Positions 40,670 through 52,216 of a stretch of 64,000 nt of DNA are shown piece after piece (the first letter of the stretch is position 1; every line of letters begins with the position of its first letter). The stretch is from assembly GCA_963576475.1 (NCBI GenBank), contig OY754987.1:7414536-7478535 (forward strand). The letters are read 5' to 3'. Under the pieces are notes generated by a model. It was not told the DNA's origin and did no database searches. It was given only the letters and a program-made list of their open reading frames with translations. The translations under genes and the position numbers were made by a program. Origin of the DNA: Molanna angustata (Eukaryota > Arthropoda > Insecta > Trichoptera > Molannidae).

Positions 40670-41715
40670 AGTATCATAATATTATATTTAAATAAAAAAA
40701 CAGATAACTCTATAGAATAATCAACTCTTAAACGTCACATTATTCAATTTAGAATTTAAATTGTGACAAAACTGTGGTAAAACACAATTCGATACAAAAT
40801 TCTAGATCCAGCGTTAGGTATTTAAAATGCCCCAAATTTAATTACAAAGTCAGTTCAGAGGAAGATATAAAAGCGAAGATAAGTATTTACTGACAAGAAA
40901 TGATCAATACACGCAGACCTCTATTAACAAATTGTTTTATACATTTGATTTTTACGATTGAGAAACACAGATTGATGTTACCCCTGAACCCCGCCAGAAT
41001 TGAAAGTTCATTTTTGGTTTGTTTATTTGCTTGAACCAATGTACCTATATTTAAAAATATTATTGACTACCGACAGAGAGAAAATCATCTAATTTTTGCG
41101 TGTATGTAACTATAAAAATATTCGATGTAAAATTAAAAATGTATAAAAGGGTAATGAAGCATATAGGTAGAGAGTTTTTATAAAGGTATGTATTTTTATT
41201 AATTTTATCTTGTCTTGTAAGTCTTAAAAGCAAACTATTTTTTAAGTTAAGTAATACGCTTTATTTAAGTAACCTCCGTTAGAATAGAAGCCTCCACGTT
41301 AGAATAATTATTTTTCTTTATATGGTCAAGAATAACAATGGAACATGAAAAAAAAATAGTAAAACAACGACTGTAGTAAGATTATTGCTTTTTTATGATA
41401 AACATGATTGTTTTATAATTTTTTTAGGACATCAAGACTTACATTTATGTCTCGCAAGACCAGTTTTGACTTTGCACATTGTCTACATAGCTCCAGCATA
41501 TTATGCAGATCAAGATACAGAATACAAGTATTGCAAAACTTGTTCTCATCTAAGAGAATTACAGAATTATTTTATTTTGTTTCTAGGAATCACCGTTCAC
41601 CGAATTTCGTTTTTCCTTTCCATCCCTACAGTCCCTTCCGTCCCTATTCATTCATTCATTTATAATTTTATTTAATTATTCAAACAAATATATGTAGGTA
41701 GTTGAAACTTTAGCA
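40670..41715. other. Unassigned, with a repeat D-associated block
   Basis: GGTATTTAAAATGCCCCAAA and TTTAATTACAAAGTCAGTTC (40,815-40,905) recur at 50,549-50,645. Around 41,415-41,610 there is an open segment (HQDLHLCLARPVLTLHIVYI) preceded by a pyrimidine-rich TTTTTTTAG, but no domain is recognised. I leave it uncalled. Confidence 0.35.
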
Positions 41716-41717
41716 TT

Positions 41718-42105
41718 ATTCTTCTTCTTCTTGTGTCATATCAGGTCCCCCCGACGTTGAAGACCACCATAGAGAAAGCCTCCCTGTCCTGTGCAGTGCG
41801 AAACAGCTCCTCAACAGTTCTTATACCGGTCCATTCGCGGATGTTTCGCAGCCAGGAAAGCTGTTTTATTCCGACCCCTCTACGACCCTCAATCATCCCC
41901 TTCATGACGAGCCGAAGGATGGCATACTTTTCACCTCTCAGAATATGGCCGAAGTACAACACTTTACGGAGCTTAACATTGGTGAATAATTCTCTTTTGG
42001 TGTTAGCTCTACGTAGTACTTCAGTGTTACTGACCATGTCACTCCACGATATTCTAAACATTCTGCGGCGGATCCACATTTCAAATGCTTCAAGGCATTA
42101 TACCA
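41718..42105 (-). mobile_element. RTE-like LINE tail, antisense
   Basis: An open stretch of about 110 codons: MWIRRRMFRISWSDMVSNTE, VLRRANTKRELFTNVKLRKV, LYFGHILRGEKYAILRLVMK, GMIEGRRGVGIKQLSWLRNI. Fits the MWxxRRMxxIxWxD ... FGHxxR ... GxxxGRRGxGxxxxSWLxN tail of RTE-like LINEs. The frame stays open, but RT is missing. GAA-rich tail on the minus strand at 41,720-41,735. Confidence 0.75.
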
Positions 42106-42115
42106 GTTTTTAGCA

Positions 42116-42595
42116 TTATACCAGTTTTATATTTTCTTCTTCTTCAATGACTCTACTGCCCATATCGAGCCTTGGCATGCATGAGTCTTCGCCCCCAACC
42201 TCTCCTGTCTCCCGCCTCGGCCTTCCATTCTGTTGCCTGGAGCAGTTTGGCAGCATCCCTCCTGACTTCGTCTTCCCACCGTAGCCATGGCCTCCCGACC
42301 CTACTTTTTCCACCCTTGTCCCTTCGGTGCCCTTCCATGATCCTTCTTGGTGCCCGTGATGACGGCATTCTCTGCACATCTTAGCCTGTTCAGTCTGGCA
42401 TGTACAGATATTCTTTGTGCGTTGTAGATGCTCATCGTTGCAGAGCACTCTCAAGGCTTCACCATCATTCACGGGCCCCAGTATTCTACGCAGTGTCCTC
42501 CTCTCGGAGGTGTCCAGTACCTCTGTGGACTTTTTTGTCATTGTCCACGCTTCACACCCGTATGTCACAACTTTTCTGTATATAGGATTTTTTTC
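42116..42595 (-). mobile_element. RTE-like LINE tail, antisense, frameshifted
   Basis: Starts TYGCEAWTMTKKSTEVLDTS, ERRTLRRILGPVNDGEAL, then shifts frame to MQRMPSSRAPRRIMEGHRRD and GRPWLRWEDEVRRDAAKLLQ. Related to the plus-strand copy at 55.95 kb (PRLRWEDEVRKNAAQLLQ). It lies back to back with the previous LINE tail in the same orientation. Confidence 0.72.
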
Positions 42596-42599
42596 TTAT

Positions 42600-42828
42600 T
42601 ATTTTTTCATGTATTTATTAATTTATTCACTTAATTATGTCTCTATTCATTTGTTTACTTATTCGATCAATGATTTATTTATTTATCAGTTAATTAAATT
42701 TTCTTTATTTATTTATTCGATCCTTGATTTATTTATATGTTATTTATTTTTATTTAAAATTTTCTTGCAATACCAAATAGATAATTTTTCAATAAATTTT
42801 CAGCGATAAGTTAAATAATTGAATTTTC
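42600..42828. other. ATTT-rich degenerate simple sequence
   Basis: Imperfect TTATTTATTTATTCGATC-type motifs throughout. No coding. Confidence 0.5.
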
Positions 42829-43060
42829 CTTTTTTTTTTTTTTTATTAAAGTTTTATTTATTTACATTTTTTTAAACAATAAGTATTCTTGCACTAAACT
42901 GCAAAAGCAGTTTAACAGTGCTAGCTCTCTCGTACACTTATATAAATTTGATAATGTAACAAAAAATAATTATAAACAAACAAAAATTAAAAACTAGCAA
43001 TACAATATAACAATAATTAAAACCATTAACACAATATAACAATAAAGAAAACATACAAAC

Positions 43061-43375
43061 TTATATATAAAATTCTTTTAACATTTTTTTTATTTTTTTT
43101 TTGTTTTTAATTTGAACATTTGAATATTTTGGCAGTTTGTTAAATAGTTTCGGAATTATCGTTGCTTTTGTCCTGTCGCCGTAAACGTTATTTGTTTTAG
43201 GTATTGTCAGTAAGTCTTTCGTTATTTGTCTAGTTGTATATTTGTGAGTGATCTTTAATTTAAATCGTTCGTTATAAAGTTCTTCTATGGTCAGTAAAAG
43301 ATTCACCTTTTTTTCTATAGGTAAAATATTGCATCTTTTGAATATTTCGTTAATGTTATTTTTACTTGCCTCCAC
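43061..43375 (-). pseudogene. C-terminal piece of the CR1-like ORF2
   Basis: About 104 codons with IFKRCNILPIEKKVNLLLTI, ITHKYTTRQITKDLL, NNVYGDRTKATIIPKLFNKL. This is the thumb-distal C-terminus found in CR1-like proteins, separated from ORF2 by at least two frameshifts in 43,375-43,737. It was part of the same protein and is not an independent gene. Confidence 0.7.
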
Positions 43376-43736
43376 TGTTCTTTTTGTTGCAATTATTTTT
43401 AAAAATCTTATTTGTAATTGTTTTATTTTATCAAGGTACCTAGGTTTTATAGGTAGGTTCGTCCGTAACTACTGAGCCCGTAGTCAATAATAGACTCGAC
43501 CAGACATAGCATAGTACAGGCAGTACAGGGTGTGCCTGGACACGCACTATTTAAGATGGTAAAATTGATCTTAATTTATTACAGACATTTTCAATATGTA
43601 AACTCCAATTAAAGTGCACGTCCACTGTAAGCCCTAAATACGTGTAATTAAAAACCCTTTGTAGTTGTTGACAAGTACAATCAGTTACATTTTTATGGAG
43701 ACACTCATAATCGTGACCTTTTATGTTGAGGTCACA

Positions 43737-45551
43737 TCACATATCTTTTCCATGTGCACTGAATGTATTATAATATGTATATTTAGTTTTCTTTACATTT
43801 ATAATAATCCCATTATCATGTGCCCATTTAGTTAAATTATTAAGGTCAGTCTGTAGGTAATTTTGTATTTTGTCTGCTACGATTATACATGTATCATCGG
43901 CGAACACTTTTTTACTGCAATATTTAATGACGTTTGGTAAACTGTTGACGTGTCCGATATAACATATTGGCCCTGATATTGATCCCGTGGCAACTCCGTT
44001 CTCGATTGGGATAGAATCACTCAATTGGTCATTAATTTTAACAATGAGTTTTCTGTTTGTTAAATAATCTTTTAGCCAGTTATTAACCGGTCCTCTTACT
44101 CCACATTCGTTCATTGCAGTTAGTAGAATATTATGATCCAGGGTATCGAATGCCTTTTTGAAGTCTATAAATATTATACTATTTTCAACTATTTTTTGAA
44201 TCATTTGTGATGAGACTGGTTGGAATCTCATAGAAATTTTAGCTGGGTTGACATATGTCTTTCTCTCTAGAAATGTTGTGTTACATTTGTGTTTTATGGA
44301 GTTTATTTCTTCGACAAAAGTTTTTCCAAACATATCACAAAGGTATTTAGTATTCCCCAATTCCTTCATATTTTTAGTGATGACATCATCCAACGATTCT
44401 TTCTTTTTTCCAAGTAGTTCATTTATTTTTTCCCATAGTTTTTTATGGTTTCCCTTCATGCCTTCGATTTCCTTCCTGTGAAATTTATTTTTAGTAGAAT
44501 TTATGTGCTTGTTCGTTTTATTTCTCCATTTAGTATATTCCAACCGTAAAATGTCGTTTGTTGGATCATTTTTCCATCTTTTAAATAGACAGTCACGCTT
44601 TTTGACCATGTTTTTTATTTCATCGTTTATCCATGCCTTTTTTATTCTATTATTTTTTATTGTTTTTTCGGTTTTAGTTTTTTCATATACATTTTCAAAG
44701 TTATTTTTAATAGCTTTATATAATAAACGTGGACAATCGATCATTAGTAGAGCGTCCCATTTTATTTGTTTTAACTGTAAGATCACTTCTTTTTTGTCCA
44801 AATAATACGATGTCGTTCCCATGTTATTAATTCTGTCTTGAGTATAATATGTACCTATCGTTGCTGCAATAATATAATGGTCTGATATTTTTTGTGTTAT
44901 TATACATGAATTCACTTCTTTATTTTGATTGCGCACTGCAATATGGTCTATACACGAGCTTACTTTTTTTCCTTGGACTATTTCTTCTCTAGTTGGATCT
45001 TTTATCAATTGACAAAATCCCCTTTCACACAAAATATTTTTATAATCATTTACTTGCTTGTTTTTTTGATCCATTGTATTTAGGTTTAAATCACCACAAA
45101 TTATAAATTCACTATTTGGGTCTGTTAACTGCAATACATGTTGAAGTTCTGATAAAAAAGTCACTTTATTTGTGTTTGGCGGTCGGTAAACAGCAAGTAA
45201 TTTTATTTTACGCTTGTCAAATGTTTGAATCTGGCCAGATATTGATTCACATGTATTAAATATTTCAGTTTGTTCATTAAAGGTATGTAGATTGTTGATA
45301 TATACTATAAGTCCTCCACCTCTACGTTGATCTCTAGTTTTCGAATACATGTTAAAATTCGGTAAGTTATAGAAAAATGTTTCTGTGGCATTAATGTTTA
45401 CTTCTGATAAAACTATTACGTCTATTAAATTTAACTCATCTTGAATAGACACCAAAAATTCATTGAAATTCTTTTTGATTGATCTTATATTTTTATGGAT
45501 GATTAAGAAGTGGTTTTTCAGGTGCGGATTTTTATTTGTCCAGATTTTCAA
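43737..45551 (-). CDS. CR1-like LINE ORF2: endonuclease + RT with internal deletion
   Basis: 604 codons. EEP-type endonuclease motifs, in order: IIHKNIRSI, VIVLSEVN (catalytic Glu region), RRGGGLIVYI, LLAVYRPPNT, FIICGDLNLNTMD (GDxN), SSCIDHIAV, and SDHYII (catalytic SDH), so the nuclease set looks intact over residues about 15-235. Then a linker with KKAWINDEIKNMVKKRDCLF. In RT, motif A is IFIDFKKAFDTLDH, motif B region ENGVATGSISGPICYI and motif C VFADDTCIIVA. Between RFQPVSSQMIQKIVEN and SIIFIDFKKAFD the usual fingers segment (YRPISL and FGFR motifs) is missing in frame. The RT is probably not functional, though the nuclease could fold. Confidence 0.85.
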   Translation of the reverse strand: MKIWTNKNPHLKNHFLIIHKNIRSIKKNFNEFLVSIQDELNLIDVIVLSEVNINATETFFYNLPNFNMYSKTRDQRRGGGLIVYINNLHTFNEQTEIFNTCESISGQIQTFDKRKIKLLAVYRPPNTNKVTFLSELQHVLQLTDPNSEFIICGDLNLNTMDQKNKQVNDYKNILCERGFCQLIKDPTREEIVQGKKVSSCIDHIAVRNQNKEVNSCIITQKISDHYIIAATIGTYYTQDRINNMGTTSYYLDKKEVILQLKQIKWDALLMIDCPRLLYKAIKNNFENVYEKTKTEKTIKNNRIKKAWINDEIKNMVKKRDCLFKRWKNDPTNDILRLEYTKWRNKTNKHINSTKNKFHRKEIEGMKGNHKKLWEKINELLGKKKESLDDVITKNMKELGNTKYLCDMFGKTFVEEINSIKHKCNTTFLERKTYVNPAKISMRFQPVSSQMIQKIVENSIIFIDFKKAFDTLDHNILLTAMNECGVRGPVNNWLKDYLTNRKLIVKINDQLSDSIPIENGVATGSISGPICYIGHVNSLPNVIKYCSKKVFADDTCIIVADKIQNYLQTDLNNLTKWAHDNGIIINVKKTKYTYYNTFSAHGKDM

Positions 45552-45784
45552 TGATTCTGATACATGATTATTAAAAGTATCAAAGATTTATTCCTCCATT
45601 TATGCGAATTTTTTTTTTTTTTATTCAATTTTATTTTGAATAATACATACGTGTTTTTTTTGCCACCCGGTATTAGTACTTGTTTATTCTCAGATATTAT
45701 TGTCACACAATCAAACTTGAAATACGCTTTCATAAATGCACTAATGGAATCCATAATATTAAATGACAATCCCAAATAGATATT

Positions 45785-46080
45785 TTTTTAAATTCTTGTG
45801 TTAGATATTAAATAAATAAATTAATTAAATTCATAAAACTTCTCTTATGCGCGCTGACCAAACCCACTAAGTTTCACTTCGATACAAAGTTTTTTTTTTT
45901 AATTTTTTACCGAGATATCCTATAAATAAATAAATAAATTATAATGCATAAAACTTCTCCTTAATGAACAAATTCCCAAAGTTTCATCGCAATCCGATGG
46001 TTGGTTTAGGAGTTCATCGCGAACATACAAACAAACAAACAAATATACGTACATCCATTTTTATATATATAGATAGATTT
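45785..46080. repeat. Dispersed repeat with TTTCATCGCAATCCGATGG end
   Basis: Two partial units, each with AAATAAATAAATTA, CATAAAACTTCTC and AAGTTTCA(C/T)(T/C)(T/G)C(G/A)A, end in CGCGAACATACAAACAAACA and a TATATATAGATAGAT tail. This kind of end ('correct for ... hold of the position ... ACAAACAAAC') is common to short insect interspersed repeats with microsatellite tails. Class not determined. Confidence 0.45.
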
Positions 46081-46455
46081 GGATAACTGGCAATTATTCC
46101 GTATAGCTGTACTCGTTCGTCCAATAAAATCTCGATATTATCGAATTTTTGAGGAAATTGAAAGTTCAAAATGTAATTTTCTCCGAAATCGCCTAATACA
46201 AATTTCACATTACTATGTAAATGGTCATTTTTATCATGAGCCGTGTTCCGGGGACGTGAACGACGTTAAGAGAGGTCTTCTTGTTCTTTAAACGTTCTTT
46301 ATCTCTTCGATTTAAATTTATCGTCAAAGTTCAGTTTAAAAAGTCTACTTGAAAGCCAACTTTGACAATTTTGTGTGCCAAAATTTGAACTTATGAAGGT
46401 TATTTTCACTTAATAGGTTTTTATACAATTTTTAACGCACGCTTTTGCTGATATA

Positions 46456-46660
46456 TTCCAACTGTCGATTTGTTCAGGAGAACTTTGTTTTCTTAACATA
46501 TCGACAATGTTTCAAGCCAGGATACGCGAGAATTGTATGCAGAGGTCTACTTTTTTCACGGCTTTTCCAACTTTGAAGTCAAAAAACACCAACTTAGAGA
46601 CTTCGCAGCATATATGTTCCATACACGGATTTATTCAGAATTCGGAGTAGAACATTTCGT

Positions 46661-46719
<59 letters not shown>

Positions 46720-47446
46720 TGTGTGTGTGTCTGTGTGTCCATCCGTCCCTTATAACTTTTGATCCGCTCAATTTACAGAGCCCAAAATTTCAGAATATAT
46801 AAACAGTTATAGGCCTACAAAACTTTTATACTCAGAATTTTGAATTTTTATTTCAGTCAGGGGTTATCAACTTTTGAATTTTTACTTTATTTTTCCATAT
46901 ACCTCAGAAACCATAAAAGCTAGAACGCTGAAAATTGGTACAAATGTAGACAAATACAAAATCTCAAATAGTTTTTCAAAAAAATTCCAGGGTTTCTCAA
47001 ACATTTTTTATTAAGAAAAAAAAAATTATGATAAATTTATGAGTTTAACAGATAATTTTATTTTCTATAAAAAATATTAATATTGAACAAGTTAATCTAA
47101 ATTTTTTTTTAACAATTTTTATAAAAATTGAATTTAGTGACGACATTGCTTCATACAATTTGTATGGTAGTCGCCTATACACAATATGTAAGAAGACTTA
47201 ATAGTTTGATACTTAAATCTCCTAACATACATACATACCGTCATGCTGTTTTCATATTCTGGGTAGAAAAAAGGGCTGACCTCCATACTATCCTATCTTG
47301 ACATACATACCTTGTGTTGTATAGAAAATCAAATATCTTAAAATTTTAAATAATTTGTATTTATGGGTTTATAGTTTGATTCTTTATCTTCAACTATACC
47401 TTCTATCGCTATCGACAGTTGGATCTCATGTGTTACATGCAACTAG
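46456..47446 (+). mobile_element. HINE, full length
   Basis: Begins TTCCAACTGTCGATTTG, has the 5' stem-loop, (TG)n at about 46,660-46,738, and ends ATCGACAGTTGGATCTCATG, TGTTACATG, CAACTAG followed by T. It is very close to the 6.1-kb copy but lacks the segment around the CGAAACACCCCAACTAG block (near 47,050), an internal deletion. Confidence 0.68.
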
Positions 47447-47449
47447 TTA

Positions 47450-47668
47450 AAGCTAAATCTAGTAGATATCTCAATATTTTTTATGTAAGATATTTTAGAA
47501 AACAGTGTATCTTTTTACTCTCCACAACTATATAATAGTGCACAGGAATGATTTTACAATTTCAAAGCCTATTTCTTATAAAATTTTCAACGAGTATCGT
47601 CTAGAGAGTGCAATATATTGCATTTAAAATTCAGCTTGTGTTTTAGAGCCAGAAATATATGATTTATC
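47450..47668. other. Repeat C 5'-end fragment and spacer
   Basis: TTTTTACTCTCCACAACTAT and ATTTTCAACGAGTATCGTCT (47,512-47,605) resemble the start of repeat C at 60.2 kb. Otherwise unassigned. Confidence 0.4.
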
Positions 47669-47671
47669 GTT

Positions 47672-48400
<729 letters not shown>

Positions 48401-48402
48401 AA

Positions 48403-48685
48403 ATGAAAAAGTATACGTTTTTCGTCTTGTTTTTGTGCTGCTGTTTCTTCAATGTATCGGACAACCAAACACAAAAGACATAAGACTGTCTGTAAAGGAA
48501 AACCAGATCGGTTGGAAAATTTATATGTTGCATTCAACACGTTATTAAGGGATCGAATCTCAAATGGGAATCGATTCGGTGTACCAAACGATACGACGTA
48601 CACAAGCAAACATATTATTCTGTTTACGACTTGCAATAATATACAACCTTCTGACTCCGACATAGGGGTAGGGAAACTCATATAA
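48403..48685 (+). pseudogene. Possible remnant of a secreted-protein gene
   Basis: ATG at 48,403 opens a 26-codon ORF reading MKKYTFFVLFLCCCFFNVSD then NQTQKT and a TAA. It has a short basic start, a hydrophobic core and a polar tail, so it resembles a signal peptide. In the next frame the sequence continues open as CKGKPDRLENLYVAFNTLLR, NRFGVPNDTTYTSKHIILFT, ending at a TAA near 48,685. One indel or a small intron could link them. I recognise no family, and chance cannot be excluded. Confidence 0.25.
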
Positions 48686-48819
48686 TTTCAAATGGTGTAA
48701 AATACTCAACATATTTGCACTGTCTTACCACTATTAATACAACATGAATAATACAAATGCTTTGTACTGCATTCGATTATCGTCAAAAACGAACCGATAA
48801 AATTAACAATATGTATGTA

Positions 48820-49500
48820 TCTTCTTCTTCTTCTTCGTCAGCTAGGACTATGTCCTGTAGTTCTCGGTACCTGCTCCTGGGAGGAGGACGTCCAGCTGTC
48901 CCTCCATCGTTTGGGCGGTCTTCCTGGAGGTCTGCTACCTGTAGGATGTTCATCAGCTGATATCCTCACTACTCGGTCTGAATTTGCTCTCCCCACGTGG
49001 TCTCTCCGGAAACGTCTTCTTGTTCTACCCCATCGTACCACGTCCTCAACATCACAAATTTTCCTTATTTCGGAGCTCCTCATTTGATCACGGAGGGTTA
49101 CTCCTGCGATGGGCCGTAGAGTCTTCATCTCCGTGGTTCTAAGGAGACTTTTTGTACGGGTGGTGTCAGCTCTTGTCTCTATGGCGTATGTCATGATTGG
49201 TCTTATGCAAGTCTTGTAGATCCTGACTTTACTCTCCCTCAGCTATTTCTCCACACAGCACTTCTCAGGCATCCAGCCACTACAGCAGCCTTAGTTGCTT
49301 GTTCATGTACTTCGTTATAGAGATCATTGCTGCTGGATATTTCTATGCCCAAGTACTTAAATCTCATCACTTGTTCTATAGTTTTATTGTCTATTGCAAG
49401 TTTGCAACGTACTGGATATCTTGAGGTTACCAAGCTTTTTGTTTTCTCTATTGAGATTTGCATATTTAGTCTTTTGGAAGATAAGTGGAATTTATACAGT
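48820..49500 (-). mobile_element. RTE-like LINE tail (ETR family), antisense
   Basis: Frames: ISIEKTKSLVTSRYPVRCKL, MRFKYLGIEISSSNDLYNEV, then MTYAIETRADTTRTKSLLRT, TEMKTLRPIAGVTLRDQM, VEDVVRWGRTRRRFRRDHVG, and GRPPKRWRDSWTSSSQE. Order and motifs (YLGIE, MTYAxETR, TEMKTLR, RW...R.H, GRPPKRW) match RTE-like post-RT regions. One frameshift near 49,200. The AAGAAGAAGAAG-type tail is on the minus strand at about 48,820-48,838. Confidence 0.78.
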
Positions 49501-49594
49501 AGTCTCTGAAAATCATGTATGTATGTATATTTTATTTAGGTGTAAAAAATAAGTACACAACACATTGTATAAAACAAAGAATACAAACAATGTT

Positions 49595-49748
49595 GGAAAA
49601 AAAGAAATAATAAATTGACATATTATGACTTATAAAAAATAAATAATAAATTGACATATTATGACTTATAAAAAAGAAATAATAAATTGACATATTATGA
49701 CTTATAAAAAAGAAATAATAAATTGACATATTATGACTTACAAAAAAA
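49595..49748. repeat. 36-bp tandem repeat, about 4 units
   Basis: Units of AATAATAAATTGACATATTA, TGACTTATAAAAAAGA repeat every 36 bp with few differences. The minus-strand ORF with repeated SHNMSIYYFFFI is a by-product. Confidence 0.88.
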
Positions 49749-49814
49749 TAACAAAAAAGAACATATTTCAATATCCATACATAGAAAACAAAAAAAAGCA
49801 CACAATATTTTAAA

Positions 49815-50390
49815 AGAATTTTTACTCTTCACTAACTCAAAGGGGGGACTTATGATTTCGCAATTTTTAAGGCTATTTTTTTATTGCAGATTATCAACAA
49901 GTATCATGCTGAGATTGTATTCTGAAAGTTTCATCACAATGTATCTGTGTGTGTGTGTGTTATGTGCTATGTGCTGTGTGCTACGTACGACGTGTTTATT
50001 TTACTTTGTCAATTATAGACAAAAGTACTCATTCGATTATTTTCAAATTTTGCAAATAATACTCGCTAAGACCCCATTAGATTTTGAAGGATATGTGAAT
50101 AGTGGTTCTCAATTTTTTTAAACGTCTAATATTTTAAAGTGACCCCAAGCTCAGGAAACTAACATTTGAATTTTTAATTTTTAATTTAGTAAAAAGGCAC
50201 ATCACTTTCTTAAAATGGCATTGAAGAATAATTATCAAGTTTTCATAACAAAATATTTAAATAAAATAATAATTGAACAAACTCATTTCATGAAAATGCT
50301 GAAAATTTTCCATGCAAAATTTGAATGCTTTATGTGTGAATACTTGTTAGTGAGGAGTTTGGCGTTGGCCATAACCCACTCGTTTCTTTA
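49815..50390 (+). repeat. Dispersed repeat C, fuller copy
   Basis: From TTTTACTCTTCACTAACTCA to TTAGTGAGGAGTTTGGCGTT, GGCCATAACCCACTCG. Short (TG)n near 49,946. Shares blocks with 32.13 kb. Its terminal TTAGTGAGGAGTTTRGCGTT also occurs at 35,009 and, in the form GTGGAGAGTTTAGTGTTGGC, at 61,556. Confidence 0.65.
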
Positions 50391-50487
50391 TGTATTTTAT
50401 ACATATTCGACGAAAAGCGGCAAGACCAGATGCTTCCTTCACACATTCTGGTTAATCGTTATATAATTGATGTTTTTTTAAACAAAC

Positions 50488-50645
50488 TTTTTAACATCTC
50501 AATAAAGACGAAGTTGGATTAGTAGAACCAGGAATCAGGAACACGAAAGGTATTTAAAATATCCAAAATTTAATTACAAATTCAGTTCAGGGTACGATAT
50601 AAAAGGGAGGATAAGAAGTAAGAAGAGTATTTAATGACAAGAAAT
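50488..50645 (+). repeat. Repeat D end plus associated block
   Basis: ACATCTCAATAAAGACGAAG, TTGGATTAGTAGAACCAGGA matches the end at 7.98 kb. TATTTAAAATATCCAAAATT, TAATTACAAATTCAGTTC then matches 40.8 kb. Confidence 0.55.
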
Positions 50646-50960
50646 GAACTTTCGATGGCGATAGTATGTGAAGTTGAAGAATATGTACCAAAATAAATCA
50701 AAATCATTCAAAATTTTACTAAGATATTTTGTTTCCATATATACAAAACATTTATTTCAGGATAGGATCAGTTCGGTGCTTTTTTCATGCCCCGAATAGA
50801 TAAACGGGTTGTGGTACCTATGTATGTATGCGTGTATGACGCTTAAGTATTAGACTATTGGAAGTCACCGAAGATATTGTGTATCTTGCCATACAAATTG
50901 CATGAAACGATGTCGTCAATAATTTAAATTTTTACAAAAATTGATATAAATAGTTGTAAC
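50645..50960 (-). mobile_element. HINE, old diverged 3' half
   Basis: GATGGCGATAGTATGTGAAG, TTGAAGAATATGTACC, GCCATACAAATTGCATGAAA and CGATGTCGTCAAT correspond to HINE blocks in order but with many changes. No terminus is preserved. Confidence 0.5.
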
Positions 50961-50964
50961 TACC

Positions 50965-52210
50965 TACTTCAATGATGTACATTTTTTCAAAAATTAAATC
51001 TAACTTGAATGCTTCCGTTTTTCGATATTTTCAATTATTTTGTAAATAAAGGCAGTTAAACACATAAATTAGGCATAAAAAATATTTATCTTAATTAAAG
51101 CATGACTGTGAAACTCTGAAACAAATTTATAAAAAATAATTGAAATATTGTATATATCTTTATTTACTTTATAAAAACAGATTACATTGGAACTGAATGT
51201 ATACAAAGAAAAAATAATAATATATATAATATATATATATATAAAATAAGTATATAATACATGAATTAAACCATTTTTGTGGTAGGTATATAGGTTGTGT
51301 TCCATTATTTACCATTGTCTGCCTAACTAGGAATAATTCCTGTTTTAAGGCAGCCAATTTATTTTTTGTTTATTTTATAGTTTTCTTCCGAAACAAATAT
51401 ATGTTCTGAATGAAGAAAATATTATTATACAATATATCTAAATGCTGCACCCTTTGATAAAAAAAAAAACAACAAATATTTTACTTAAGAAACAGATTGA
51501 TCATAAGTATCTAGTAGATTAAGTCAGATAGTATAGATTTGAAACATAATAATAATAATAATAAAAACATTTTTTTTTCATAAAATATTTTTTTTCTATA
51601 TTTATGAATATTTTCAGCCTTCCAGCATCTATGATATTGAGATATTTGAAAATATAAAATAAAAATTGAATTGAATATATTATACAAATTTAATGAAATA
51701 GGTAAAAACATTTTCTTAAGAAATATATTGTGTAATATTATTTTGATATTTGATTATAATAGAAACATACACAGAGTCTATGAAATTGTGGGACACTGAT
51801 TCTACGAAATTTTCTTTAAAAAATGGAACACTATGAATTTCGTTACGCACTTGCAAATATCAACGTGAAATTGGAATACATATAAGGTTGTAAGGTTTGA
51901 AAGTACAAAAATGTAATACTTTGAACACATTCAAGAAACGGGCGCTCTATAATTGTTTTTCCTCCTATACTCCGACATATTATGTATGTTGTTGCCACAC
52001 CAAAAATGTTTATAATTTGTTTTAATGTACCTACCCTCTATCTGTGGTCAACTTATATTGCCATTTATATTACGCACAAATGTTTAACATGGCCGCAAAG
52101 ATTTGGGTTCCTGAAAACATTTTGTATTGGAATTGTTAGAAATACTTTTGAAGTCTTTTCAATCGAATGTCATGGGTTGAATCTGCTTTATTCAATTTTA
52201 GCCAAGGTTA
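50965..52210. other. Unassigned AT-rich region
   Basis: No identifiable gene. At 51,318-51,357, CTGCCTAACTAGGAATAATT, CCTGTTTTAAGGCAGCC is shared with 27.75 kb; reversed, it reads LAALKQELFLVRQT. Short AT simple repeats at about 51,215-51,245. Confidence 0.4.
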
Positions 52211-52216
52211 AAATAA

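Larger units (their letters stand above)
42830..45780 (-). mobile_element. CR1-like LINE, nearly complete ORF2 region
   Basis: Minus-strand element with endonuclease and RT in one frame (43,737-45,551). A frameshifted linker (43,375-43,737) contains YTYLGLTVDVHFNWSLHIEN. The C-terminus (43,061-43,375) contains CNILPIEKKVNLLLTIEELY and YGDRTKATIIPKLFNKLP. The 3' UTR ends in a T-run on the plus strand (42,829-42,845), i.e. a poly(A) tail. Upstream, 45,548-45,775 is an open segment with ISENKQVLIPGGKKN, possibly the N-terminal linker. Domain order (EEP endonuclease, RT, no RNase H) fits CR1/Jockey-group LINEs; the clade is inferred. Confidence 0.85.

Noticed and set aside
41385..41675. Possible host exon after a TTTTTTTAG acceptor-like sequence
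   Set aside because: No domain, no partner exon and random-looking codon use; splice-like signals are common in AT-rich DNA.
49532..49801. Membrane protein-like ORF with SHNMSIYYFFFI repeats
   Set aside because: Translation of a 36-bp AT-rich tandem repeat.
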